Assembly: GCF_001813675.1 (NCBI RefSeq)
Contig: NZ_KV813675.1
Span: forward strand, 666,410 to 730,409
Length of the DNA stretch: 64,000 nt
From: Streptococcus sp. HMSC078D09
Lineage (GTDB): Bacteria; Bacillota; Bacilli; Lactobacillales; Streptococcaceae
Direction of reading: 5' to 3'
Shown here: positions 52,998 to 61,492 of the stretch, in pieces
How the letters are laid out: the number at the start of each line of letters is the position of its first letter
Position numbering within the stretch: position 1 is the first letter of the stretch
The notes under the pieces: model-generated
What the model saw: the letters and a program-made list of their open reading frames with translations, nothing else
Database searches by the model: none
Told to the model about the DNA's origin: nothing
Made by a program: the position numbers and the translations under genes

Positions 52998-53642
52998 ATG
53001 AAACACAAATTATTGGTCACATCACTGACGATTCTTTCTACCTGCACATTAATGGCTTGTAGTCACACCACTCAAAAGGACACAGCAGCTTCTTCTACAA
53101 AAGAAAGTAGCAGTAAAGTCGAAAAGCAAACAAGTAGCTCTTCGTCAAAGAATACTGCTTCTACAAAGAAAAACACTTCCAGTCAAGAAACCAAGCGAAT
53201 TGGAAATGCAGATTATGGATACATCGATATTCCAAGTAAATGGTTCAAGTTCACGGATATCGATGGGACAGAAGCTGTCCAATATACAGATGGCAGTGGC
53301 TATAATATTGTCACCTTGAACAGCTTTACGCGGGAAAAGGCCAAAGTTCCTGCGGATATCGAGTTTAATGCTGAATTTCTAGCCAAGAAACTGGCCGTAA
53401 TGTGGCAAGATAACCAGGATGTTGATAAGATGACGGGAGCGCGGACTAAAGTCGCAGGTCTGGACGCCTACCAGCTTCAAATTGTCATGAAATCTGGTCA
53501 ATACCTGATTACCTGGATCTTCCAGAAGGGTGAAAAAGTTTATACCATTTCTTTTGAAGGGGATGCAGAAACCTTGAAAACCTTTATCCCATACATCGAA
53601 AACACTTGGAGCCTAGATGGAACAGGCGCTGTAACGGATTGA
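52998..53642 (+). CDS. Putative lipoprotein, unknown function
   Basis: A 214-residue exported lipoprotein. The signal sequence ends in the lipobox TLMAC (Cys about residue 21). A Ser/Thr/Lys-rich linker (residues about 25-65) is followed by a compact domain from IGNADYGYIDIPSKWFKF to FIPYIENTWSLDG. This resembles PsbP-like or ligand-binding lipoprotein domains but I cannot assign it. AAGGAGG precedes the ATG at 52998. Single gene with terminator. Confidence 0.8.
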   Translation: MKHKLLVTSLTILSTCTLMACSHTTQKDTAASSTKESSSKVEKQTSSSSSKNTASTKKNTSSQETKRIGNADYGYIDIPSKWFKFTDIDGTEAVQYTDGSGYNIVTLNSFTREKAKVPADIEFNAEFLAKKLAVMWQDNQDVDKMTGARTKVAGLDAYQLQIVMKSGQYLITWIFQKGEKVYTISFEGDAETLKTFIPYIENTWSLDGTGAVTD

Positions 53643-53649
53643 TGAAGTG

Positions 53650-53677
53650 AGATAGATCGCAGGATCTATCTTTTTTC
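53650..53677 (+). terminator. Terminator of the lipoprotein gene
   Basis: AGATAGATC pairs with GATCTATCT around GCAG, followed by six T. A TGGTATAAT -10 for ykgJ begins at about 53688. Confidence 0.88.
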
Positions 53678-53726
53678 ACGTTCTTTGTGGTATAATGCTT
53701 CTATTGTTTAGAAGAGGAAATAGAGG

Positions 53727-54221
53727 ATGACACAGGAAATTGATATTGAAAAATACCATCAGTTAGCTCTCCAAAAGCAAAAGGAGCACCGCAAGGTATT
53801 GGCAAATCTCAAGAAGAAGCCACCTAAGAATTTAGATAAAATAGCTCAGGAAATCCACGATGAAGTTTTCCAAGAAATCGACTGTACGGCTTGTGCTAAT
53901 TGCTGCAAAACCTTAGGGCCCGATTTTAAGGAAGCGGATATCACGCGGATCGCCAAATATTTCAAGATGAAGCTTCCTGCCTTTGAGGCAGAATTTCTTC
54001 AAGTTGACGAAGATGGGGACAAGGTTTTTAAATCCATGCCTTGCCCCTTTCTTGGTGGGGACAATCTCTGTTCCATTTATGATGTACGCCCAAAAGCTTG
54101 TCGGGAATTCCCTCACACCGATCGCAAGAAGATTTATCAGATCAACCATCTGACCATCAAGAATACCCTCACCTGCCCAGCAGCTTATTTATTTGTAGAA
54201 AAATTGAAGGATCGTTTGTAA
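53727..54221 (+). CDS. YkgJ family Cys-cluster protein
   Basis: A 164-residue protein with the eight-cysteine pattern of the YkgJ (CxxCxxCC) family: DCTACANCCKTLGPDF near residue 52, PCPFLGGDNLCSIYDVRPKACREFPH near 108, and TCPAA near the end. Likely binds zinc or an iron-sulfur cluster; function unknown. AGAGG precedes the ATG. The stop shares one base with the next ATG, so it is translated together with yjjG. Confidence 0.87.
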   Translation: MTQEIDIEKYHQLALQKQKEHRKVLANLKKKPPKNLDKIAQEIHDEVFQEIDCTACANCCKTLGPDFKEADITRIAKYFKMKLPAFEAEFLQVDEDGDKVFKSMPCPFLGGDNLCSIYDVRPKACREFPHTDRKKIYQINHLTIKNTLTCPAAYLFVEKLKDRL

Positions 54222-54910
54222 TGGCATATACATTTTTACTTTTTGATTTGGACCATACCTTGTTGGACTTTGAATCTGCTGAAGAAACAGCCTTGACGCA
54301 GATGTTAGAAGACATGAATTTTCCAGATGTACAGGCCTTTAAGGATTACTACAAACCCATGAACCAAGGTCTTTGGAAGGATTTGGAACAAAAGAAATTG
54401 ACCAAGCAAGAACTAGTGGATAGTCGGTTTGCGATTGGGTTTGCCCACTTTGGGATTTCTGTTGATGGGGCTGAGATGGCTCTTCACTACCAAGATTACA
54501 TCAGTCTTCAAGGGCAGTCTTTCCCCGGTGCTGAGGACTTACTGGCTCGACTTGAAAAAGCAGGTTACCAGCTCTATGGTGCAACGAACGGAGTGACTGC
54601 CATTCAAGAAGGACGCTTGGCTCATTCTACAATTGCTTCTTATTTCAAAGAGGTCTTTATCTCTGAGCAGCTTCATACTCAGAAACCAGAACCTGCATTT
54701 TTGGACAAAGTTGGCCAACTGATTCCAGGTTTTAGCAAGGAAGAGACCCTCATGATCGGTGATTCCTTGACGGCGGATATCGCAGGAGGCCATGCTGCGG
54801 GGATTGATACCGTCTGGTATAATCCTGATCACAAGGAAAATACTAGCCAGGTAGTGCCGACTTATACCGTTCGCAACTATCAAGAAATCGCCGATTTACT
54901 GATAAAATAA
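54221..54910 (+). CDS. yjjG: YjjG-type noncanonical pyrimidine nucleotidase
   Basis: A 229-residue HAD-IA hydrolase: motif I LFDLDHTLLDFESAEE, motif II YGATNGVTAIQ, motif III lysine in HTQKPEPAF and motif IV MIGDSLTADIAGG. The HTLLDF form and length fit the YjjG subgroup, which dephosphorylates noncanonical pyrimidine nucleotides. ATG at 54221 shares its A with the ykgJ stop (TAATG). Start upstream of this would overlap ykgJ in another frame and is unlikely. Confidence 0.87.
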   Translation: MAYTFLLFDLDHTLLDFESAEETALTQMLEDMNFPDVQAFKDYYKPMNQGLWKDLEQKKLTKQELVDSRFAIGFAHFGISVDGAEMALHYQDYISLQGQSFPGAEDLLARLEKAGYQLYGATNGVTAIQEGRLAHSTIASYFKEVFISEQLHTQKPEPAFLDKVGQLIPGFSKEETLMIGDSLTADIAGGHAAGIDTVWYNPDHKENTSQVVPTYTVRNYQEIADLLIK

Positions 54911-54923
54911 AAAATTTTAAATA

Positions 54924-54967
54924 CTGTCAAGTTTTTTTCTTGACAGGTCTATAAAATGTGTTATAAT
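54924..54967 (+). promoter_or_regulatory. rpsP promoter with -35 inside a palindrome
   Basis: TTGACA (54940-54945) and TATAAT (54962-54967) are spaced by 16 bases, a near-consensus promoter. The -35 lies in the 3' arm of an eight-bp palindrome, CTGTCAAG (54924-54931) and CTTGACAG (54939-54946), with a loop of seven T. Confidence 0.8.
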
Positions 54968-55033
54968 AGATCATGTGCTAAATAGCTTGTCTATTTCACC
55001 GAAAATTAAAATATAGAAAAGAGACTTATAAAA

Positions 55034-55306
55034 ATGGCAGTTAAAATTCGTTTGACTCGTATGGGTTCTAAGAAAAAACCTTACTACCGTATTAACGTAG
55101 CAGATTCACGTTCACCACGTGATGGACGTTTCATCGAAACAGTTGGAACTTACAATCCACTTGTTGAAGAAAACCAAGTAACTTTGAAAGAAGACCGCGT
55201 TCTTGCATGGTTGGCTGATGGAGCTCAACCTTCAGATACAGTTCGCAACATCCTTTCAAAAGCTGGTGTGATGAAGAAATTCCACGATTCTAAATTCTCA
55301 AAATAA
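55034..55306 (+). CDS. rpsP: 30S ribosomal protein S16
   Basis: A 90-residue S16: [26 protein letters not shown] is diagnostic, with [10 protein letters not shown] and the C-terminal [16 protein letters not shown]. It binds the 5' domain of 16S rRNA. It has a strong promoter. khpA follows after 20 bases, the usual streptococcal pairing. Confidence 0.97.
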   Translation: MAVKIRLTRMGSKKKPYYRINVADSRSPRDGRFIETVGTYNPLVEENQVTLKEDRVLAWLADGAQPSDTVRNILSKAGVMKKFHDSKFSK

Positions 55307-55326
55307 TTTTTTAAGTAGGTTGATGT

Positions 55327-55566
55327 ATGGATACGATTGAAAATCTCATTATTGCAATTGTGAAACCCTTGATTTCACAACCGGATGCTTTAACCATCAA
55401 GATCGAAGATACTCCTGAATTCTTGGAGTACCACCTTGACCTTGATCCTAGCGATGTTGGTCGTGTAATCGGTCGAAAAGGTCGCACCATTTCTGCGATA
55501 AGAACGATTGTCTACTCTGTCCCAACTGAAGATAAAAAAGTAAGAATCGTTATTGACGAAAAATAA
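55327..55566 (+). CDS. khpA: KH-domain RNA-binding protein KhpA
   Basis: A 79-residue single KH domain with the [13 protein letters not shown] loop (GxxG: IGRKGRT) near residue 48. In S. pneumoniae KhpA pairs with KhpB and affects RNA and cell division. It is co-transcribed with rpsP. TAGGTTG precedes the ATG. A terminator overlaps the region just after the stop. Confidence 0.93.
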   Translation: MDTIENLIIAIVKPLISQPDALTIKIEDTPEFLEYHLDLDPSDVGRVIGRKGRTISAIRTIVYSVPTEDKKVRIVIDEK

Positions 55567-55567
55567 G

Positions 55568-55595
55568 AAAAGCGTGACAAGGTCTCGCTTTTTTT
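55568..55595 (+). terminator. rpsP-khpA terminator
   Basis: AAAGCG...CGCTT with an inner GA/TC pair, followed by seven T; it lies immediately after the khpA stop. Confidence 0.75.
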
Positions 55596-55608
55596 GCAAG
55601 GAGAAGGA

Positions 55609-55941
55609 ATGAGAGATTTAACAGTTAGACAACTAGAGGAATACTTACTTGATCATTACCAACAATCTAGAACAGAAGAAGGACTTTTTATCAAACTAGT
55701 AGAAGAAGTTGGAGAAGTCGCTGAGGTTTTAAATGGACGTTCAGGTAGAAAAGAGGGTGTCCAAGATTCAAACGAGGAATTGGCAAAGGAGTTGGCAGAT
55801 GTCATTCACTACACAGTGGCAATTGCAGCTATTAACCATATCGACTTAACGAAGACCATTTTTGAAAAAGACAAGAAGGCAGCCATCAAGTATCAGCATG
55901 AACAAGATTTGGAAGGTTTTTTAGTAAAAAAGGGCATTTGA
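55609..55941 (+). CDS. MazG-like nucleotide pyrophosphohydrolase
   Basis: A 110-residue all-alpha protein: LVEEVGEVAEVLNGRSG (EExxE metal site) and EELAKELADVIHYTVAIA (ExxD site) are the MazG pattern. It likely hydrolyses noncanonical or excess NTPs to NMP and pyrophosphate. ATG at 55609 follows AAGGAG with six bases between; a TTG five codons earlier overlaps that site. It lies after the khpA terminator, so some readthrough or a local promoter is needed. Confidence 0.83.
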   Translation: MRDLTVRQLEEYLLDHYQQSRTEEGLFIKLVEEVGEVAEVLNGRSGRKEGVQDSNEELAKELADVIHYTVAIAAINHIDLTKTIFEKDKKAAIKYQHEQDLEGFLVKKGI

Positions 55942-56016
55942 GAAAATCCCTTGAACGTGATAAAATAAAACCTAAGAATGTTAAGTGAATGGTTGTTCAG
56001 AAGGAGTTATTTTGAT

Positions 56017-56799
56017 ATGAACCGATTTGAAGTATCTACAAAGATTGGTTGTCTATCTGTTACTTATAAAAAGGGAAATAAAATACTAGTTTGTTTAAAT
56101 GGTGCTGGTTTGATACCAAGTTATGAAAATTTCCTACCAATACTTGAAAAACTTCCTTCCTCAATGGGTTACTTAACGATTGATTTTCCGAATACAGGTA
56201 GGAGTCCGATTCATAGTCAAACAGGACTTAATTTGGATAATCTTGTTGAAGCGGTATACGAAATCCTGAAGGGATTGGAAATTTCCAATTATATACTTTG
56301 TGTTCATAGTTTAAGTGGTGTTTTGGCTTTAAAGTTAATGAGTAAACCAATTAAGTGTCAAGCTTTGATAGCAATTGAACCAACAACCAAAAATATAATG
56401 TTTGCTGATTTTTCAAAAAATCCTTATCCAGAAATGGAAGAGCAAATGAGAATGATCGAAGAATGTGGTCCGGAAAATTATTTTAAGGGGCTAACTCAAG
56501 CAACATTTGAAGCTGAAACTGAAAAACTGATTTGGAAATTGATGGAAGAAAAGAGCTTAGAATTGGAAAAGCAAGTTCCTGGATTTCAGCTATCTGTAAA
56601 TATTACTGCTGAAGATTTTGATAGTTCGTTCTTAGCAGATAATATTCCTATTTTCATATTTTGTCAGGCATATAGAGAAAAAGAGTACAGAGATTCAGAA
56701 TATTGGAGTACTAAAACAAAACTCATTCTAGGTGGAAATCATCACTATCTACAGTGGTCAGAGTCGGAAAAAATTGCAACTATTATTAGAGACTTGTAG
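56017..56799 (+). CDS. Alpha/beta hydrolase
   Basis: A 260-residue alpha/beta hydrolase. ILVCLNGAGLIPSYENF is the oxyanion region, YLTIDFPNTGRSP follows, CVHSLSGVLALKLM carries the nucleophile elbow (HSLSG, Ser near residue 95) and GGNHHYLQWS carries the catalytic His. Substrate unknown. ATG at 56017 has AAGGAG ten bases upstream. The gene is visibly more AT-rich, with codons such as ATA, TTA and AAT, than rimM, trmD or khpA around it, suggesting later acquisition. Confidence 0.82.
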   Translation: MNRFEVSTKIGCLSVTYKKGNKILVCLNGAGLIPSYENFLPILEKLPSSMGYLTIDFPNTGRSPIHSQTGLNLDNLVEAVYEILKGLEISNYILCVHSLSGVLALKLMSKPIKCQALIAIEPTTKNIMFADFSKNPYPEMEEQMRMIEECGPENYFKGLTQATFEAETEKLIWKLMEEKSLELEKQVPGFQLSVNITAEDFDSSFLADNIPIFIFCQAYREKEYRDSEYWSTKTKLILGGNHHYLQWSESEKIATIIRDL

Positions 56800-56835
56800 T
56801 GATAAACTAATTAAAAGAGGAATGTAAATAATAAA

Positions 56836-57354
56836 ATGAACTACTTTAATGTTGGGAAAATTGTCAATACCCAAGGCTTACAAGGTGAGATGCGGGTCTT
56901 GTCTGTGACAGACTTTGCGGAAGAGCGCTTTAAAAAAGGAGCAGAGTTGGCTCTCTTTGATGAAAAGGATCGTTTTGTCCAAACGGTAATCATTGCTAGT
57001 CACCGCAAGCACAAGAACTTTGATATCATCAAGTTTAAGGATATGTACCATATCAATGCCATCGAGAAATTCAAAGGCTTTAGCCTCAAGGTTGCGGAAG
57101 AAGACTTGACGGATTTGGACGAGGGTGAGTTTTATTACCATGAGATCATCGGCCTTGATGTATACGAAAATGACCAACTGATCGGTCAGATCAAGGAGAT
57201 CCTGCAACCAGGAGCCAATGATGTCTGGGTGGTCAAACGCAAAGGCAAACGAGACCTTCTTTTGCCTTATATCCCACCAGTGGTGCTCAATATCGATATT
57301 CCAGGAAATCGGGTGGATGTAGACATCTTAGAAGGGTTAGACGATGAAGATTGA
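56836..57354 (+). CDS. rimM: Ribosome maturation factor RimM
   Basis: A 172-residue two-domain protein: [20 protein letters not shown] (N-terminal beta-barrel) and the C-terminal PRC barrel with [37 protein letters not shown]. It binds S19 and aids 30S head assembly. It overlaps trmD by 11 bases, the usual pairing. Confidence 0.96.
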   Translation: MNYFNVGKIVNTQGLQGEMRVLSVTDFAEERFKKGAELALFDEKDRFVQTVIIASHRKHKNFDIIKFKDMYHINAIEKFKGFSLKVAEEDLTDLDEGEFYYHEIIGLDVYENDQLIGQIKEILQPGANDVWVVKRKGKRDLLLPYIPPVVLNIDIPGNRVDVDILEGLDDED

Positions 57355-58060
57355 TATTTTAACCCTCTTTCCAGAGATGTTTTCGCCTTTGGAGCACTCT
57401 ATTGTCGGAAAGGCGCGTGAAAAGGGACTTCTCGAGATCAACTACCATAATTTCCGTGAAAACGCAGAGAAAGCCCGTCATGTGGATGATGAACCTTATG
57501 GTGGCGGGCAGGGCATGCTCTTACGTGCTCAGCCCATCTTCGACGCCTTTGATGCGATTGAAAAAAAGAATCCGCGCGTGATTTTGCTGGACCCTGCTGG
57601 TCGGACCTTTGATCAAAGTTATGCAGAAGAATTAGCTCAGGAAGATGAATTGATCTTTATCTGCGGTCACTATGAGGGCTACGATGAGCGGATCAAGACC
57701 TTGGTAACGGATGAGATTTCACTGGGGGATTATGTGCTGACAGGTGGGGAACTTGCTGCCATGACCATGATTGATGCGACAGTCCGCTTGATTCCAGAGG
57801 TGATCGGCAAAGAGTCCAGTCACCAGGATGATAGTTTCTCGTCTGGACTTCTAGAATACCCTCAATACACACGGCCTTTTGAATACAGAGGAATGACAGT
57901 TCCCGATGTTCTCATGAGTGGTCATCATGAAAATATCCGTCAGTGGCGCCTCTATCAGAGTTTGAAAAAGACCTTAGAACGTCGGCCAGACTTGCTAGAA
58001 AACTATGAGTTGACAGCAGAAGAAGTGAAGATGTTGGAACAAATTAAACAAGAAGACTAA
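57344..58060 (+). CDS. trmD: tRNA (guanine-37-N1)-methyltransferase
   Basis: A 238-residue SPOUT methyltransferase: [13 protein letters not shown] at the start, [25 protein letters not shown] and [13 protein letters not shown] in the trefoil knot, then the [13 protein letters not shown] segment. It makes m1G37 to prevent frameshifting. The start overlaps rimM. The stop codon is part of a terminator hairpin. Confidence 0.97.
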   Translation: MKIDILTLFPEMFSPLEHSIVGKAREKGLLEINYHNFRENAEKARHVDDEPYGGGQGMLLRAQPIFDAFDAIEKKNPRVILLDPAGRTFDQSYAEELAQEDELIFICGHYEGYDERIKTLVTDEISLGDYVLTGGELAAMTMIDATVRLIPEVIGKESSHQDDSFSSGLLEYPQYTRPFEYRGMTVPDVLMSGHHENIRQWRLYQSLKKTLERRPDLLENYELTAEEVKMLEQIKQED

Positions 58061-58082
58061 CAGCGTCAGCTGTTTTTCTTTT
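58060..58082 (+). terminator. rimM-trmD terminator
   Basis: ACAGC (58060-58064) pairs with GCTGT (58069-58073) around GTCA, followed by TTTTCTTTT. Its first base belongs to the trmD stop codon. Confidence 0.7.
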
Positions 58083-58197
58083 GCTCCAAAATTTTATGAA
58101 AAAAACTTTTTAAACCTACTAGTTATTGGTAACAAAATGTGGTATGCTAAGGGGTAGAGAAACTTCAAGAAATGATTCAGTTTTGGGGGTGAGTTTA

Positions 58198-60519
58198 ATG
58201 GGAAAGAAATTAGGAAAATCGGTTTTCACGACGGGGATTGCCGCAACAACGGTCCTATCTGGTATGTTTAATCACAAGGCTAGTGCCGAAGAGGTGAAGC
58301 AAAATGAAAATGCAGAAACCAACAGTACAGAAGTATTCGAAAAACCAATTACGGTCGATGAGTTGAAGCAAATTACAGCTCAAAAAGGCCAAGTGGTGAA
58401 AGATGTCCACTACCAAGAGCAAAAAGTGATCGATGCTCAAACGGAAGTCAAAGCTGCTGGACAAGAACTGGAAGAAAAGAAAGCAGAAGTGACGGATGCG
58501 GAAAACCTCATCGCAACGACATCGGATGCCCAAGTTCAGAATGCAGAAAATGACGTCAAGGTGGCTCAAGCCTATGTGACTATCGAAGAAAATAAGGTTC
58601 GAGAAGCAGAAGCTGCCCATGACCAAGTCGTAGAGGCTGTTCGTCAACAGGAAAATCAGGTTACTGCTCAGGAATCTTTGGTCGATGTAGCACAAAATGA
58701 ATTGAACCAAGCCAAAGCACCGATTTCAAATGATGAGAATGTGCTCAACCAAGCTCTGTTGGAGCAAAGTCAAGTCGAGCAAAGTATCCGAGAATCTCAG
58801 AATTACCTTGCAACCTTGCAAGCGAGTCAGCAAACCGGTTCAGATACAGTGGCTCAAATTGAGAGCGATATTCAACTGGCTCAAACGCGTCTGACAGATT
58901 TGAAAGCGGTCATCGCAACCAAAGAAGCAGAATTGGCAGCTTTAGAACAAGCCGCGGCCAATAGCCCAGTTCAGTTGAGTCAAGCGACTTATGAAGGTTA
59001 TTTGCAACACTTAGCAGACAATGGCAATGAAGCTGCAGCGAGCGCTTTAGCCCTCTACAAACGTGGTCGGGAAGAAGATGGCTTGACAGTTGGAGAGTCT
59101 GGCTCTTTGCAAGCCAACCTTCGAGCTCTTGAAATTGCCGATGCCATCAATAGCTATCGTCGGAATGCCGGCTTGCCTGAATTGGAACTGGATCCTTATT
59201 CCCTTCCTGCCAGCCAAGTACAGTTAGAATACTTTAAGAAAGCCAACTGGCATATGTTTAAGTATTTGCCAAATGAGAACATTGCATATGGCTTCTCACC
59301 TGCTGGTGCGGTTGACTTTTGGTACAATGAAAAAGCGGCTTATCAAGAAGTAGCGGCTCAATATGGTCTACCAACAGACGAAACTCAAATCGATGCCAAT
59401 GATATCTATATGAAGATTGGTGCTGAGGCCTTTGCTAAGGTTGGTCACTACCTCCAAATGGTAGACAACAAAGCGACAGCTTTATCAGTCGCTTATGACC
59501 CAAGTAATGCCATGTCAGAAGCAGCCTTCTTACACAGCCCAGTCCATTCAGCAGTGTCAACCAGTGCACTCGCTTATCAATTGCGTCAGGGAGCTGGGGC
59601 CACGACGACAAGATCAGATGTGAAAGCAAAATCTGATGAAGTCGCTAATCTCAAGTTAGACAAGGCCAACCAAGAGTCTCAAATCATTATCTTGCAAGGC
59701 AAATTAGAAGATGCCCGCCATGCTAATTCAAATGTGGCAGTAGAGATGTCCAATGTCCAAAAGACCATCCAAAATTACAAGATTCTTCTCGTTAGCAAGG
59801 ATCATGCAGTTGAAAAAGCAAAAGCGACTCTTGATGTATCTCGAGGTCGGATTGAAGCAGCAATCCAACCAAAAGAAGCAGCCCTTCAAAAAGCGAAAGA
59901 TTTGTTGGCAGCTGCGCGTGAGAAATTAGATCGTTTAAAAGCGGAAGAAGCAGAAAAAGCCCAAGTCGTTCAAGAAGCGCATGAGGGCTTGAAGGCGGCG
60001 CAAGAGCGCCTGGTTGCTGCTGAAAAACGTCTTTCTGACTTTAAAAATGCTCCAGAATTATTGGTAAAAGCCCAATCTGTTCTATCAGCTGCGGTGGCTA
60101 ATTTAGAGAATAAAAAAGAAAAATTGGAAGCAGAATTCACAACCCTTCAATCTTATCAAAGTGTCATGGAACTGTTGAATTCCCAATATGAAGATCTAGC
60201 GTCACGAATGGATCCAGCTATTTTAGAAGCAGCAGATATGCCAATGGATATCCGCTCAAGCAATCCAACAACTTTCTCGGATAGACCAACGGTTCTTCCA
60301 ACAACTACCAATAGTCCACAAGTGCAAGCACCAACAGCTAGTCCAGCTCCAAAACAAGAAGCTAAAGTAGAAGAAATCAAACCGAAAAAAGAAAACAGCC
60401 AAGCTGTGGCTGGATCTGATTCCTCCAAATATGCAGTAGCAACAACAGGTGTTGCCGTTGGGTTACTTGCTGGATTGTTTGGTTTCAAGAAAAAGAAACA
60501 ATCTTCAAAAAATGATTAA
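58198..60519 (+). CDS. Large CAP-domain surface protein, SEC10/PgrA-like, without LPXTG
   Basis: A 773-residue secreted protein. A signal peptide (about residues 1-32, cleavage near KASA-EE) is followed by an Ala/Gln/Glu-rich coiled coil (about 60-270), a CAP/SCP-like domain (about 305-465: DAINSYRRNAGLPELELD, NENIAYGF, VGHYLQMVD), a second coiled coil (about 480-690) and a Pro/Thr-rich segment. A C-terminal membrane helix (VATTGVAVGLLAGLFGF) and a Lys-rich tail follow. This matches SEC10/PgrA surface proteins, but no LPXTG precedes the helix. ATG at 58198 follows GGGGGTGAG. Likely adhesin or wall-associated factor. Confidence 0.82.
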   Translation: MGKKLGKSVFTTGIAATTVLSGMFNHKASAEEVKQNENAETNSTEVFEKPITVDELKQITAQKGQVVKDVHYQEQKVIDAQTEVKAAGQELEEKKAEVTDAENLIATTSDAQVQNAENDVKVAQAYVTIEENKVREAEAAHDQVVEAVRQQENQVTAQESLVDVAQNELNQAKAPISNDENVLNQALLEQSQVEQSIRESQNYLATLQASQQTGSDTVAQIESDIQLAQTRLTDLKAVIATKEAELAALEQAAANSPVQLSQATYEGYLQHLADNGNEAAASALALYKRGREEDGLTVGESGSLQANLRALEIADAINSYRRNAGLPELELDPYSLPASQVQLEYFKKANWHMFKYLPNENIAYGFSPAGAVDFWYNEKAAYQEVAAQYGLPTDETQIDANDIYMKIGAEAFAKVGHYLQMVDNKATALSVAYDPSNAMSEAAFLHSPVHSAVSTSALAYQLRQGAGATTTRSDVKAKSDEVANLKLDKANQESQIIILQGKLEDARHANSNVAVEMSNVQKTIQNYKILLVSKDHAVEKAKATLDVSRGRIEAAIQPKEAALQKAKDLLAAAREKLDRLKAEEAEKAQVVQEAHEGLKAAQERLVAAEKRLSDFKNAPELLVKAQSVLSAAVANLENKKEKLEAEFTTLQSYQSVMELLNSQYEDLASRMDPAILEAADMPMDIRSSNPTTFSDRPTVLPTTTNSPQVQAPTASPAPKQEAKVEEIKPKKENSQAVAGSDSSKYAVATTGVAVGLLAGLFGFKKKKQSSKND

Positions 60520-60590
60520 GACATACCGAAGATAGAGTGGATGCTTAGACACTTTATTGCTTAAACTCTTCAAAGAAGATATATGAGGGT

Positions 60591-60640
60591 GGGAAAAGAA
60601 CTCTTTTAACAAAATGAGTTCTTTCCTGCTCTTTTTTTGT
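60591..60640 (+). terminator. Terminator of the surface protein gene
   Basis: AAAGAACTC pairs with GAGTTCTTT, extended by GG/CC, around a twelve-base loop, and is followed after a short TGCTC by seven T. Confidence 0.65.
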
Positions 60641-60688
60641 ACACTTTTAGAATTTTTGAAAGAAAATGATAGAAATTGATAAAAAGTG

Positions 60689-60737
60689 TTGACATTTTTT
60701 GGAGATGGAGTATAATAGTCCTTGTAATCGATTGCAA
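60689..60737 (+). promoter_or_regulatory. fru operon promoter with cre site at +1
   Basis: TTGACA (60689-60694) and TATAAT (60711-60716) are spaced by 16 bases. Immediately downstream, TTGTAATCGATTGCAA (60722-60737) is nearly a perfect palindrome matching the CcpA catabolite-response element. At this position CcpA (or FruR) would block start or clearance. Confidence 0.8.
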
Positions 60738-60748
60738 AAGGAGGAGAA

Positions 60749-61492
60749 ATGCTTAAGTCTGAACGAAAACAATTCATCCTCGAGAAGGTACTGAAGGAAA
60801 AATTTGTTTCCTTAGAAACCCTTGTACAAGAGCTAGGGACGTCTGAATCAACGGTTCGACGTGACTTGGATGAATTAGAAGCTGAAAGTAAACTTCGCCG
60901 GGTTCACGGCGGTGCGGAAAGCCTGCATTTTCTTCAAGAGGAAGAAAGCAATAAAGAAAAATCTATCAAAAACATTCAAGTTAAGTCAAAGATCGCTGTA
61001 AAAGCGGCGGAATTGATCAAAGATCATGATGTGATCTTTATCGATGCCGGGACGACCAATGAACTTTTGGTACAAGAAATTGTCAATCCAACGGTAACTG
61101 TGGTGACCAACTCGATTCACCACGCGACCAAGTTGGTCGAGCGAAATGTTCCAACGGTCATCATCGGTGGGAAGGTAAAATCTTCTACAGATGCTAGTAT
61201 CGGAGGGATAGCGCTCAATCAGATCGGTCAGTTGAATTTTGACAAGGCCTTTCTTGGAATGAATGGAATCGACGATGAATTTTACAGCACTCCAGACCTG
61301 GAAGAAGGATCTGTCAAGCGTGCGATTATCGAAAATGCGAAAAAAACCTATATCCTAGCGGATGATTCAAAAATTGGGGTGACATCCTTTGTCAAAGTGG
61401 CTCCTATCAAGCGAGCCATGATTATCACCAATCAATGTGAACCGCAACGATTAAAGGTTTTAAAAGAAAAAACGGAGGTTATAGAGGTTTGA
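60749..61492 (+). CDS. fruR: DeoR-family fructose operon repressor
   Basis: A 247-residue regulator. The helix-turn-helix is VSLETLVQELGTSESTVRRDLDELE, followed by LRRVHGGA, the DeoR signature. The C-terminal sugar-phosphate sensor domain has FIDAGTTNELLVQEI and FLGMNGID. It probably responds to fructose-1-phosphate. GGAGG precedes the ATG. The stop overlaps the fruK start codon. Confidence 0.94.
   Translation: MLKSERKQFILEKVLKEKFVSLETLVQELGTSESTVRRDLDELEAESKLRRVHGGAESLHFLQEEESNKEKSIKNIQVKSKIAVKAAELIKDHDVIFIDAGTTNELLVQEIVNPTVTVVTNSIHHATKLVERNVPTVIIGGKVKSSTDASIGGIALNQIGQLNFDKAFLGMNGIDDEFYSTPDLEEGSVKRAIIENAKKTYILADDSKIGVTSFVKVAPIKRAMIITNQCEPQRLKVLKEKTEVIEV

Noticed and set aside
60286..60310. 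LPTTT as the sortase signal of the surface protein
   Set aside because: It lies about 50 residues before the membrane helix and lacks the Gly; real sorting motifs directly precede the helix.
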